Source: Rhabditoides inermis (taxonomy: Eukaryota > Nematoda > Chromadorea > Rhabditida > Rhabditidae). From it: DNA of 64,000 nt. The notes under the pieces are model-generated. The model was not told the DNA's origin, made no database searches, and was given only the letters and a program-made list of their open reading frames with translations. Positions within the stretch are counted from its first letter, which is position 1; each line of letters begins with the position of its first letter. The position numbers and the translations under genes are program-made. Location: contig CAWZYM010000149.1 of NCBI GenBank assembly GCA_963966185.1, forward strand, positions 1-64,000. The letters are read 5' to 3'. This document shows, piece after piece, positions 9,019 through 30,094 of this stretch.

Positions 9019-12000
9019 TCTTTTAAAAGTACTTCCGTAAAAAGTGTTGTTTGTGTTAACCTGATTCAAGAAAAGCGCATGCATATATTATTAATTTTCG
9101 AAAAATCAAATCGTAAACACCTGAACATGAAAACTAACACAAACTTGCTCTTTCAAACGAATATAGAATAGTTACACGTAACATTCAGAATAATACGATT
9201 GTTTTGTTTATTTAGTGTTTTTTGCGGTTTATTATTTATGGTTTATCAGTAAAATAAAATGTTATTCGTGATGTTGTTTGACTCAATGTTTCAGGTATAA
9301 ATGTCAAAAAAAACAAAACATGGAATTATTCAACATTAATTATTCAAAAATTATTCAACGTTTTGAAAGAGCAAGTTTGTGTTAGTTTTCATGTTCAGGT
9401 GTTTACGATTTGATTTTTCGAAAATTAATAATATATGCATGCGCTTTTCTTGAATCAGGTTAACACAAACAACACTTTTTACGGAAGTACTTTTAAAAGA
9501 TAATATATGTCCTTTTGTTGAATTTCATAGAAATTTTCTCTCTCGTCTTCATACATGTAACATGTTCTTCTCTCATTATTTCATCAATTTCATTTCAAAT
9601 TTTTTCGATATTTTCTCGTTTTCTCGTTCTCTCCTTCCATTCCTTCCCTCCTTCTCTCCTTCTTTCCTTCTCTCCTCCTCTCCTTTCCTCCTTCTCTCCT
9701 CCCATTCCTTCCCTCCTTCTCTCCTTCTCCCCTTCTCTCCTCCTCTCCTCCTCTCCTTCCCTCCTTCCCTCCTTCCCTCCTTCTTTCCTTCTCTCTTTCT
9801 CTCGTTCTCTCTTTCTCTCGTTCTCTCTTTCTCTCGTTCTCTCGTTATCCCTTTCTCTCTTTCTCTCGTTCTCTAGTTCTCTCGTTCTCTCGTTCTCTCT
9901 TTCTCCCTTTCTCTCTTTTCTCTCTTTCTCTCGTTCTCTCTTTTCTCTCTTTTCTCTCTTTCTCTCGTTCTCTCTTTCTCTCGTTCTCTCGTTCTCTCGT
10001 TCTCTCGTTCTCTCGTTCTCTCCGTCTCTCCGTCTCTCCTTCTCTCCTTCTCTCCTTCCCTCCTTCCCCACTTCTCCCTTTCTCTCTTTCTCTCGTTCTC
10101 TCGTTCTCTCGTTATCTAGTTCTCTCGTTATTTCGTTTTCTCTTTCTCTCGTTCTCTCGTTCTCTCGTTCTCTCGTTCTCTCGTTCTCTCGTTCTCGCGT
10201 GTCTCCTTCTCTTCTTCTCTCCTTCCCTCCTTCCCTCCTTCTCCCTTTCTCTTTTTCTCTAGTTCTCCAGTTCTCTCTTTCTCTCGTTCTCTCTTTCTCT
10301 CGTTCTCTCTTTCTCTCTTTCTCTCGTTCTCTCGTTCTCTCGTTCTCTCGTTTCTCGTTCTCTCGTTCTCTCCGTCTCTCCGTCTCTCCTTCTCTTCTTC
10401 CCTCCTTCCCTCCTACCACCCTCCTTCTCTCTTTCTCTCGTTCTCTCGTTCTCTAGTTATATCGTTCTCTCTTTCTTTCGTTCTCTCTTTCTCTTGTTCT
10501 CTCTTTCTCTTGTTTTCTCGTTCTCTCGTTCTCTCGTTCTCTCGTTCTCTCTTTATCTCGTTCTCTCTTTCTATCCTTCTCTCGTTCTCTCGTTCTCTCG
10601 TTCTCTCGTTCTCTCCGTCTCTCCTTCTCTTCTTCCCTCCTTCTCTCCTTCTCTCTTTCTCTCTTTCTCTCGTTCTCTATTTCTCTCGTTATATCGTTAT
10701 ATCGTTCTCTCTTTTTCTCGTTCTCTCGTGCTCTCGTTTTCTCGTTCTCTCGTTCTCTCGTTGTCTCGTTGTCTCGTTGTCTCGTTCTCTCGTTGTCTCG
10801 TTCTCTCCTTCTTTCCTTCCCTCCTTCCCGCCTTCTCACTTTCTCTCTTTCTCTCGTTCTCTAGTTCTCTCGTTATATCGTTCTCTCTTTCACTCGTTTT
10901 CTCTTTCTATCGGTTTCTCTTTCTCTCGTTCTCTCATTATCTCTTTCTCTCTTTCTCTCTTTCTCTCTTTCTCTCTTTCTCTCTTTCTCTCTTTCTCTCT
11001 TTCTCTCTTTCTCTATTTCTCTCTTTCTCTCTTTCTCTTTTTTCTCTAGTTCTCTCCTTCTCTCCTTCTCTTCTTCTCTCCATCCCTCCTTCCCTCCTTC
11101 TCCCTTTCTCTCTTTCTCTCGTTCTCTAGCTCTCTCGTTATATCGTTCTCTCTTTCTCTCGTTTTCTCTTTCTCTCGTTTTCTCGTTTTCTCGTTCTCTC
11201 TTTCTCTCTTTCTCTCCTTCCCTCCTTCCCTCCTCCTCCCATTCTCTCTTTCTCTCGTTCTCTAATTCTCTCGTTATATCGTTCTCGCTTTCTCTCGTTC
11301 TCTCTTTATCTCTTTCTCTCTTTCTTTCGTTCTCTAGTTCTCTCGTTCTCTCTTTCTATCCTTCTCTTCTTCTCTCCATCCCTCCTTCCCTCCTTCTCCC
11401 TTTCTCTCTTTCTCTCGTTCTCTAGCTCTCTCGTTCTCTTTTTATATCTTTCTCTCTTTCTCTGGTTCTCTCGTTCTCTCGTTCTCTCTTTCTATCCTTC
11501 TCTCGTTCTCTCGTTCTCTCGTTCTCTCCGTCTCTCCTTCCCTCCTTCCCTCCTCTCTTTTTCTCCTTTTCTCTCGTTATATCGTTCTCTCGTTCTCTCG
11601 TTCTCTCGTTCTCTCGTTCTCTCGTTCTCTCGTTCTCTCTTTCTCTCTCCCCTTACTAAATTCCTACTGATCGCAGCCACCAAAGTACATCTGTCTCTCT
11701 CCAAACAGCGTGCTCTCTCGCGTGCTCTCGCGCTCGCCCGCCAGCAGAGGGCTAGCTATCAGCTAGCGTGACTGGAAACGACACCCACCCACACGCTGGC
11801 CTTTCGCCTAGTGCGAGTGCGAGATCGCTCATAACTTCTTTCGGAGAAAAGATACAAAGATGCCGTCAATTAGTGATCTGCCCTATGGAACCGTGCGAAT
11901 CTAACTAACATAAATTGGAAGACTTCACATTGTTGCTAACATGTCCTTTGGATATCGCTACTTGAAAATTCTGGCGCGAGCCTTATTTTAACCCAAGAGA

Positions 12001-12024
12001 GAGGGCGCTGCGCGCCCTCTCTAA
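9019..12024. mobile_element. Composite repeat copy 1, Helitron/HINE-like
   Basis: Starts A|TC at 9018-9020 with TCTTTTAAAAGTAC. Long inverted arms follow, about 9014-9157 and 9362-9505, nearly perfect over about 140 bases. Next come a leader (TTTTGTTGAATTTCATAGAAAT), a 2-kb pyrimidine minisatellite and a unique 3' module (about 11700-12024). The end is an 11-bp-stem hairpin (arms 11998-12008 and 12012-12022) leading into CTAA|T at 12021-12025. Copy 2 at 31652-32535 has the same order of parts. TC start, 3' hairpin and CTAA|T end match Helitron rules, although the hairpin touches the end instead of lying about 10 bases inside. No transposase or Rep/helicase is encoded, so it is non-autonomous. 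Confidence 0.6.
9600..11650. repeat. 2-kb pyrimidine minisatellite, TCTCTCGTTC-type units
   Basis: An almost purely pyrimidine + strand made of interleaved CTCTCGTT, CTCTTT and CTCC units with a basic period near 8-10 bases and longer-range repetition (blocks beginning CCCTCCTTCC recur every few hundred bases). Open frames of 313, 274 and 211 codons here are Leu/Ser/Phe- or Arg/Glu-rich translations of the repeat, not proteins. It sits inside composite repeat copy 1. Confidence 0.95.
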
Positions 12025-12035
12025 TGATTAAAAAA

Positions 12036-12185
12036 AGTTCTCTTGCGAGCGCAAATCGGATAAACACAAGATTTCACAGACGGGATGTGTTGAGCTCGCG
12101 GGTATAATAAATAGTAAGAGGATAGGTCAGCTGGTCTGCCTGTGATCAGCTGGTCTACCTGTGATCAGCTGATCTAGCAGCTGAT
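12036..12185. other. Spacer between composite repeat and nck-1 stop
   Basis: Contains a short imperfect tandem of GATCAGCTGGTCTACCTGT-like units (about 12127-12190). Its last unit overlaps the nck-1 stop region. Probably nck-1 3' UTR. Confidence 0.5.
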
Positions 12186-12361
12186 CTACCTGGGCAGCGG
12201 CCGGACGAGGAAGAGCTTCTCGTTGTCGGCCGAGAAGATGGCATGGCTGGTGTAGTGCTGGATGAGGGCATGCATGTCCGAGAAGGTGCGAGAGCCGATC
12301 TTCAGACCACCGCCACCCACGTTCTCCACCTAGAGACAGAAAGACTCTCTCTCTCCTTCTC

Positions 12362-12392
<31 letters not shown>

Positions 12393-13665
12393 CTCTCCCT
12401 CTCTCTCCCTCTCTCTCCCTCTCTCTCTCTCTCTCCCTCTGCCTAGCCCACCTTGAAGTGCTTATTCCTCTCCACTCCCTTCAGTGAGATGGACAGATCA
12501 CCGGGCTGCAAGCAATGTCGTCAAATCGAAACTCCGAAATGTACTGGACAAATAAACTACCACAGTCCACTCACCGTGCTCTCGCTCTCGCGAACCAGGT
12601 AGTCGCCCTGTTGAGCGTTGATCAGTAGCCTGAAAGTGGAGGGGATGAGAGAGAGAGGGGGGGGCTCTCACCTGTCGGCGTGGTCCCTGCTGATGCGTCC
12701 GTAGTACCAGGGCTGCTGCTCCTTGGGCGCCGAGGGAGAGACGTTCATCGTCGACGGAGGAGACGCGCCCGTCACCTGCACCACACAACACTTGAAATCA
12801 ATTTCAATGAATTAATTCACAATCACTCTCAATGGCATCCATGAACGGATCTTCGTCAACGAAGAACGACGTTCTAGTTTCAGAATACTTAAGAATACAG
12901 CGAAAGGCTACATGATCAAGCGGCTAGATCTCACTCAGTCAAACAGAATTCGAACATCTCTCACTCTTTCTCTTTCATGCCTACAAAACCCCATACCTCT
13001 CGCGCCTCAAATTTGACGAGCATACATCCACTCTTGGTACTGTTTGGCGGCCGAATGTTGAAAGATCAAACGGCGAGACAGTCGCCGCCGATGGGAAAAG
13101 CAAATACGGTAGAGTACGCAAAGTACAGTAATTTATTTCACAGGAGTCGACAGCGCAATCACAGATTCCAAAATGTGAGCTTGATTTCTACTCCCACGCA
13201 ATTCCAAATTCGCGGCTGCGAGAGAGCATGTCAACCTACGAGAGCGCAGACATGCAAGCAAATCACACGCGCAGAGAGTGTGGGTATTCGAGAGAGGCGC
13301 GCGACGGCGAGAGAGACGTCTAATCGGACCTGTCAGACCAGCGGCCAGAGCGCGATTCACACGCGTGACCGGCACTTCAACACATTCGGAGAGGAGGAAA
13401 AGCGGGAGGCGCAACATACTCAAGGGACCATTAAAACAATCAATGTTCACTGGAGAGAGATCACAGAATAAAATACTTCGAATTCGAATTAGCAATGCCC
13501 ACCTCGATATAGTTCCTGGGTACGAGCCCGGAGCGTCCGTCTGCCGAGCGCGCCATCCACCAGTCGGGGTCGTGCGCCGGATGGTCCGTGATGTCCAGGC
13601 GGTCGCCTGTGGGAGAGAGAGAGAGGTGAGGGAGAGAGGGAGGGAGAAAGAGGGGGACAGAGAGA

Positions 13666-13707
<42 letters not shown>

Positions 13708-14356
13708 GGGAGAGAGAGAGATAGAGAGAGAGAGAGAGAAAGAAATGACCCACCTTTACGGAACGACATCTCCTCCGGGTTGCTCGCATCGAACGAGTAC
13801 AGCGCCACCACAACCTGGAAAACAATCAAAAATTGAACATTCAAAAATAAGCAATTGCGCCTACGAATCGCATGATAATAATAGCATTGTGTGAAACATG
13901 GAAGTTAATGTTCAAGTTCAGTAATGTTGATTGATTGCTCCTTGCATAATTGATTTGATTATGAATAGGAAACCCACCTCGAGCACCTCGGCCGCCTGCC
14001 CGTTCGATCCGTTCGCGTTGTGCGATGGAGACGAGAAGTTGTTGCCCAGACCCAGGCTCTGCAAGTAACGCATGTTTTCGAACCAACACAAATCGGAACA
14101 TCTTTGTTTTACAGCTACCTTGTATACCTAATATCAATACTATAACGTCTCACGATCCGCCCACCGACCTGTAGTCCCTGTGCGATGGAGGCGACTCCAT
14201 TAGCCGCGCCGGTCGACGAGCCATTGTAGCTGTCAGAGGGGGCAGGGGCAGCAGCTGCTCCCTCTTCCACGTAGTTGGACGGGAACCAGCCCGTCGAACC
14301 GTTGCACTCAAAGACAGACATACATTCTCATACATCCATCCATAAGGGCCGTCGAC

Positions 14357-14405
<49 letters not shown>

Positions 14406-16285
14406 AGCATTCATTCCCCTCCTCACCTCTCCCTTCCACCATCCGTCGCTGCTCTTCTCGACGATGCGCACCGTGTCCCCCTTGTTCAGCCGCAGTTCAT
14501 CCTCGAGACGCGGCTCGTACGTGTACTTGGCGAACGCCTCCATCGACTAAACCGGCAAGTTCAATGACATCTCTCACTGTCCTCCACGATAGCTGCCACC
14601 GATTTCGCAACCCAAGACGATAAATTTGATTGATTATAGAGTAGGCAGTAGGAAAGTTTGTACAATCAAAATGGTACTGCCGAACGTACCTTGTTGAATG
14701 CGTTAGGCACGGGTGAGCGGTTGTTGTTGGAAGGGAGGTGGGAGGAGGAAGAAGTGTGTGAATCGCCAAAACCCGACGACGGAGGAGACGAGAACTGATC
14801 CTGGACACGGTAATCATGAGGTATAATACACAGAGGAGGAGTACGCAGTGAATAACCAATACATAAAGTGAGACCGTTACCTGCTGCAATTAATCACGAT
14901 CAAGCTTCTCGAGTAAACACGCCAAATCAATAAAGTTGTTGATATAATCTTATTCACTCTCTTCACACTCCCGTATCATTGTTATCACTCATTGGCAGCT
15001 CGCTTCGCCTCCCTCTCCAACACGAATCACGTCATACTTGACTCATCGCATCTCTCTCTCTCTCTCTCTCTCATGTCCCTATCACTAATCAATAACCATC
15101 ACAATATCATGTATGTCAGTGATCAGTGTTTCACACGCGAGAGATCACCCGCTGAGTGAGTGGAGCGGCGGAAACACTGACATCCACTGATACACTGACA
15201 CACATCGCGCATGTGAGAACCGAGAGAGCGAGAGACGAGAATGGGATTGCAATTCAAGCCAACGACACTGGACAACGACACTTCCCGGATCGCAGCACTG
15301 CTCTCTCTTTCAAGACCTTGCCTTGAAGCCCAAATCCGACATGTGACTTCTCCAAACCGGCTACACGGAAAAAAAACCAAGGCGAGAAATTGGGAGGCTC
15401 AAATTTCAAAGCGACACACACTCACACTGGCGAGTCTATAGAGATGTGTGAAAACGATACAGAGTCAAAAGGAGCAGAGCGGATGAAGCGCGAGTTCAAC
15501 GCGTTCACGCAACATAACAAAGCGGGAACATGCGATTCGTAACACACATAAAAATCAATGCTAGAGATGTGTGGATTGGGCAATGGCGCGTAGGACTGTG
15601 TGTTTGTGACAGAAGAATGCATACAATCTCTCCATCTCTCTCTCAAACTCCAAGTGTTTGCTTTTCAGTTGGAAGGCGCGGCGGCGGTCAACCTGGACTC
15701 TCCGACTCGCGCACTCTCTCACTCATCCAACCAGTTCCGCGCAACTAGTTTCACACCTACTACTACTACTGACTGTACAGCGCCAAAGTCACACGTCAAC
15801 TATAGCCGGCGATTCGCGGAAACGGACAGCGCTCAATCTGCATGAAAAGGGCGCAAACATTGCGAGACGAGGAACGGTGATAAGATAACGCTATCACCAG
15901 ACGTGATATAAACATAAAAACGTTGTAAATTAGCATACCTCTATTCTCCTGGGAGCTGGCTGCTTTCCGCCGCCGCCGAGTCCCTTCAGCTTGTCGACGA
16001 GCGACTCGCGGCGGACATAGTTGGACGGCACGAATCCCACCCGACCCTCCTCGTTCGCTACCTAGATTTGCATATTAATAAGTTACATAATAACTTCAAA
16101 CATCAAAACAAGCCGTACAATCAATCATAATTTGCATAATCAATAAATTGAATATCTAACGCACCTTCCACCAGTTCTTAGTGTCGTCAATGAGTCGGAG
16201 GCGCTCGCCCTTTCGTATGCCGAGCTCCTGATCCTCCTGTGGCTGGTAGTCGTACTTGACCACCACGTACACTTCCTCCGACATA
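12186..16285 (-). CDS. nck-1: NCK-type adaptor (three SH3 domains and one SH2)
   Basis: Adaptor linking phosphotyrosine signals to the actin machinery. Twelve exons from ATG 16285: 16285-16165, 16061-15939, 14800-14690, 14546-14427, 14306-14169, 14058-13978, 13814-13754, 13606-13503, 12775-12672, 12629-12575, 12505-12452 and 12329-12186. SH3-1 starts [19 protein letters not shown] and ends [11 protein letters not shown]3-2 has [32 protein letters not shown]3-3 has [30 protein letters not shown]. The SH2 begins [13 protein letters not shown] and contains [10 protein letters not shown] with the phosphate-binding Arg, ending [11 protein letters not shown]. Ser/Asn/Gly-rich linkers separate the domains. 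The 1.1-kb second intron is unusually long for this locus and could hold an internal promoter. Confidence 0.93.
12340..12440. repeat. CT microsatellite in nck-1 intron
   Basis: Impure (CT)n/(CCCT)n tract filling the last intron of the NCK gene. Confidence 0.85.
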
Positions 16286-17942
16286 CTCAAAACAAACATA
16301 ACCTATTAGAAACATGACCATGACACTTTCAAAACAACAAAATTATGCAAGTTTAGTTCAATCATTCAACAAAATTAGTAACCGTTTCAGTCACGGTGTG
16401 TTTGTTGATTTGTGTGAACAAACACACGTCATGTGTGAACAAATATAAAAGTCCATAAACATTGCAGATAATCCACGTGCAAACACAACAAAAACCAAAA
16501 CGCGTCGGTCGATCGACTCTCACCTGAATCACACGGTCACTCTCTCTCACTCGCGGCAGCGACGGCCGGGGGAAACGGAGCGAAATCGAGCGGTCGGTCG
16601 GTGGAGAAAACGCGACGGGACGTGTGGTAATCGCTGTGCCCGTATTGTGAAACGGGGTGACCTTCAGTTGGAAGAGACGCGTGCGCAGAGCGGAGAACAC
16701 AGCAGCAGCAGCAGCGGTCAGATATCCCGAATCCAGGCAGGCGCGCGCTCTCCGCTCTCTCTAGCCGGCAACGCTCGATTATTGCGATGACTCGGTTAGC
16801 GAGCGGCGGGCAGAGAGAGGAAGCGGCTTCCTCTATGAATGTGAAGTCCGCGGGGAATAGTGCGGAATGTGGGAGAATGCACCAGTAGCCAGGGTCCGAC
16901 GCGGTCAGTCGAGGGGCTCACTTGCCGCGGGCGAGGCAGCGTCAGCTATCGATCGAACGTGGAAACCGCGTGTCCGCGACCGGAATGACACTCTCTGTCC
17001 CTCTCTCTCTCCCTCCTCCTCCTCTCCTCTCTCGCGAGCCGCACACTCTCTGGAATACACGATTCGTTGGAGGCGAAACGAGTAGTATTATGCGATGGGG
17101 GCATTCGAGTGCTGCTGGTAATCTCTCGGCGGATTGCGGTAAACGTATTCAAAGTCGCGGCGCGTGCGACGACAAAGCCACACACCGCGAACGGCAATCG
17201 ACACTTGTGCTACTTTCGGCCACCACTCGACGTATTCAGCCAATGATAGAATCCCGCATGTGTGTGTGTTGGAGGTCAATGAGCCGGGAAACTGGAATTT
17301 CGTTTCCTTTCCGAGACTTCATTTCAAATTAGCGGTTACCGAAAGTAGGACAGTCCCGGCGGGCAAAAAGAGTGCGACGTATGCGGCGCGCGGGGGTACG
17401 GAAACCGATTGATTCGATCAGCAAAAACGTGCTAACAAACCAAACCACAACACATATCTACCCATATAAGAGCGTTTGTGGTGCGCCAAGATCTAAGGAG
17501 GGCGGATGATACAATGCAAACAGCACTCATCCCATCATCAGCTGCTGCTCCCCTCCTCTCGCGCGGAACCCGCTCATCCTCTGTTGTCGCGGTTGCACCC
17601 CGCAGGGTCGAGACAGCAGATTAATCGACAGATTGCGCCCTCTCCACCACACCAACCCCACACATATGTGCTCTAATTGGCTGGAGAGGGCGTAAGAACC
17701 CCACTCAAAGCACAACACTTGCTGTAACAAGAACGAAACAACCAAATCACAACAGAAAAATCCGCAAAAAGTGATGTAGTGTGAATTAAACAACATTTCT
17801 GTACAAATCACTTTACACTTAAACAGCACAACACCAACGAAAACTTCAGGCTTGTAAGAAAACGATTTATCTAGTTCAATATCACCTCAAATTTTTAAGA
17901 TAGTAGTTCGTAATAGTGTAAGTAATAAGAATGTCTTCTCTG
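16286..17942. other. nck-1 upstream region
   Basis: 1.66 kb between the nck-1 ATG and the stop of the membrane-protein gene, both on the - strand. GC-rich near 16500-17000, then AT-rich. I see no exon that I can support. It probably holds the nck-1 promoter and possibly non-coding 5' exons. Confidence 0.35.
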
Positions 17943-18799
17943 CTACTGCTCATCCTGCTGCCTTCCTTGGCCAGCGACCTGCATCCGCTGGAATCGTTCG
18001 AGTGCGATTCGCATGTCGAAGTGAGACGAGTAGAGACAGGCAATGTGCGTCTCGAACATGTAGAACATCAACAGAAAGCTGAACGTCGACGAGAGATAGT
18101 CCATCTAAACAACCTCCCATGTATTCAATATTTACATAAATACGTTATTGTATTAGACGTATACCGTACCCCGTCGTTCTTAGACTGCTCGAGATTGGAG
18201 GTGGAGAAGAAAAGTTCGAGCGAGTCGGCCATAGCAGTGACAGCGACATGCAACTGAAATGAGGAACATGCGAGAGCAATCAATAAACCAAACCAGACTG
18301 ACGAACCAGACTGAAGGTGGCGAAGAAGTGCATTCTCGCCGGACTGACAGCCAGACGCCGAGCCCACACCGGACGACACGACACCACCTAGCACATACGG
18401 TAGGTACAGTACGCCTACCGTAATCCTCACCTCGACCAGACCGAACGCGAGCAGTGACATCATCGGGAAGACGCAAAAGATAAAGTACTTAACCACCACG
18501 TTCATCACCTACAGTAACGCAACGTCTAAAGTACAGTAGTTTTACCGTACCTTTCCCACGTCTAGTGAAGTGCTCCTATCTCCGGGACAGTGTTCGAGGG
18601 AGAAGATGTGACAGATCGTCTCCTTGTCTTTTTCCGCCTCCTCCGAGAACCGCCACATCAGAAAGGCGCAAGACGCCAGGCCCACCAGCTAATATCGATT
18701 GATTATCGATCGATAGTCATAACCACCTTGCACCACGCCTTCACCCAGGGATGGCGCTCGCGCGGCGGCGGCTCCACACGGATGTCATCAGCTGGAACG

Positions 18800-18857
<58 letters not shown>

Positions 18858-18909
18858 GCGCACCCATGTCCATGTTGGGTGGCTGGTGTTGCTCTACTTG
18901 CTCAGCCAT
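17943..18909 (-). CDS. Predicted multi-pass membrane protein, family unknown
   Basis: Seven exons in good phase: 18909-18864, 18791-18727, 18688-18551, 18508-18431, 18387-18307, 18253-18170 and 18104-17943, giving 217 residues. After a polar N terminus (MAEQVEQHQPPNMDM) come hydrophobic segments LVGLASCAFLMW, VVKYFIFCVFPMMSLLAFGLV, MHFFATFSLLHVAVTAM and STFSFLLMFYMFETHIACL, which suggests four membrane spans. A loop with two Cys (TICHIFSLEHCPGD) lies between the first two. I do not recognise the family. The ATG is close to a CTGCAG acceptor. Exon structure is well supported; function is unknown. Confidence 0.75.
18806..18855. repeat. (GA)n in intron 1 of the membrane-protein gene
   Basis: Pure GA dinucleotide run of about 48 bases between the first two exons. 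Confidence 0.9.
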
Positions 18910-19202
18910 TGCGTTTAGCTGCAGCGGTTCATACATTCAACCGCGCGCGGGTGGGGCTACGACTGCGAATGGAACACTCTCCACAAACACCGCCATTTCC
19001 AACGAAACCGTCTCGCCTCGAGAAAAATGTAGATGGTTCTTCAGACAACACAAGAATCATCCAACAAAACATTTATCAATAAAAATAAACACTCTTTGTC
19101 TTTGACAAAATTCACATGAAAAATAAAGAAGAAATCAAATCATAAGCACATGTACAGCCTTGAGAATCTCTCGTACCCGCTCCTCCTTCTCTCCTTCTCC
19201 CC

Positions 19203-25617
<6,415 letters not shown>

Positions 25618-26076
25618 TATCGCCTGTAAAAAATGAAAAGGAACAACAAACAACAACGTGAACATGTTCGAACAACACGAATCGGGCACGTCTATCATTC
25701 ATGTTCAATCAAACCACCAATCTAATGCAAGTAACAAGAAGCAACATATAAAACACATAAAAGCCAAAAGGGAAACAAACCGTGTAACCGACTGGTTGCA
25801 AAAAACAACCACGAACAAATAAAACACGTAAAAACAAGAAAAAACAAAAAAAAACATCACAATTCAAAATTTTAAACTTCGCGGTATCGCTAAAGACCGC
25901 AAGTTGCAGCCGTTCGGCGCTCACACGCGTCAGGTGGACTTCCCGCGCGGATTACTGTAGCCAGCATCAAGGTCATTTCCCCAAAATTTCTCGCTGTTTC
26001 TCGTGTTTTGTGTGCGATCAATCGTTTCTTTTCGTTGTACCGTACATTTACAGTAACTTTGTGATTGTGCAGGAGC

Positions 26077-28723
<2,647 letters not shown>

Positions 28724-29463
28724 ACGAAGTATGATCGATTGATTTATCGATCTGTTCTCTGTTGTTGCGTAGGTCAAGTGTCACGACTGATGTTTTGTTT
28801 CCCTTTACAAATGCGATACGTTGTTGCTACGTTTGGTAAGAGCCCTGCAAGGCCTTCTTTTCTCCCAACTCTGTCTAATTTATTTCGTACGTTTCCACTG
28901 GTTTAGGGTGTGTGTGTGATAATATTACTACTGATACATGCGATTTAGTCTACTTGTATTGTTGTTTGTAATCGTAATTCAATCTGTGAATGCTGCACTG
29001 GTATAAAGTGATTGAGTCCCAGATTGGATAGAATTGCGTGTACTTTGCTTCTTTTGTGTTGCGTTCGTGACGCTTTCAATATCTGTGCGTGGTGGATGTT
29101 ATATAAGATTAAATTTAAAAAAAAAACTCTATACATTTCTTCACTTCTCGCGCGCTTTTAGTCCATGCGACCCGAGACCCACACACACATTCAGTCGAAC
29201 ACCGAGCGCCCTCTTGTGCGGTCTCCTCCCCCTCCCCCCATTTTTTGTTTTGTTTGAAGGCGATAGAATAATCAATGCCCCTCTATTATCAAGTATAATT
29301 TCAATGTCCCTGTCCTACCGGCTCATCACTGATGATGGTCCCGGCCGGTAGGATCACACATTCGGTCTGGTGGAAGGGACCGAAACCGGATGTGTGCTTT
29401 GCTAATTACATGTACTCTTTCCTGTATAATTTTGTCTAATTCACATATAGTCCCTTTTCTAGT
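28724..29463. other. Spacer between ZIP7 and RFC4, with two hairpins
   Basis: 3' UTR of the zinc transporter followed by the RFC4 promoter. Two imperfect inverted repeats are visible: TCCTACCGG/CCGGTAGGA (29313-29352) and CACACATTCGGT/ACCGGATGTGTG (about 29355-29397). Confidence 0.45.
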
Positions 29464-30044
29464 ATGTCTGGGGGTTTCTTTGCGCAGCGCCAGCCGGTTG
29501 TCAAGAAGGCAGTGGCTGTCGCCGACTCTGACCACGTCGTTCCCTGGGTGGAGAAGTAGTGAGTAGGGGTACTGTAGTTTGAATTCGGCTACTGTGTTAC
29601 CGTACCCGTTCAGTCGTCCGAAGCGCGTCGACGAGCTGGTGTTCCAGAGTGAGGTGGTGTCGGTGCTGAAGAAGGTGCTTGATGGAGCCGATGTGAGTTA
29701 CTGCAGATTGTTATAGAGTACTGTAGATATGCGCGTTGCTGATTGTATGTTTGTATGTGGTTACCAAAACGAAAGGCCAGTTCCAATTGTTAAAAAATAA
29801 TGATTTGATTTTATGGGTTTGTGAAACCTATTGTGTAATGGTTATTTTTGTTGGAATGTTTATAATCAGGGACACAGCGTCACTGATTATGAACTTTATA
29901 CGATAATTGTATGTGTGAGCCTTAGTGAACTGTTTGTTCAGCTGCCGAACGTGTTGTTCTACGGTCCGCCGGGCACGGGAAAGACATCAGCCGCAGTCGC
30001 CCTTTGTCGACAACTATTCAAGACACCCGAGAACTACAAGGTCA

Positions 30045-30094
<50 letters not shown>

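Noticed and set aside
9515..11129. Open frames of 313, 274 and 211 codons rich in Leu/Ser/Phe or Arg/Glu
   Set aside because: They translate the pyrimidine minisatellite in all phases, without domains or codon bias of a gene.
15050..15900. Possible exons in the long nck-1 intron
   Set aside because: The short frames are not flanked by acceptor/donor pairs in a phase compatible with the neighbouring NCK exons, and the known NCK architecture is already complete.
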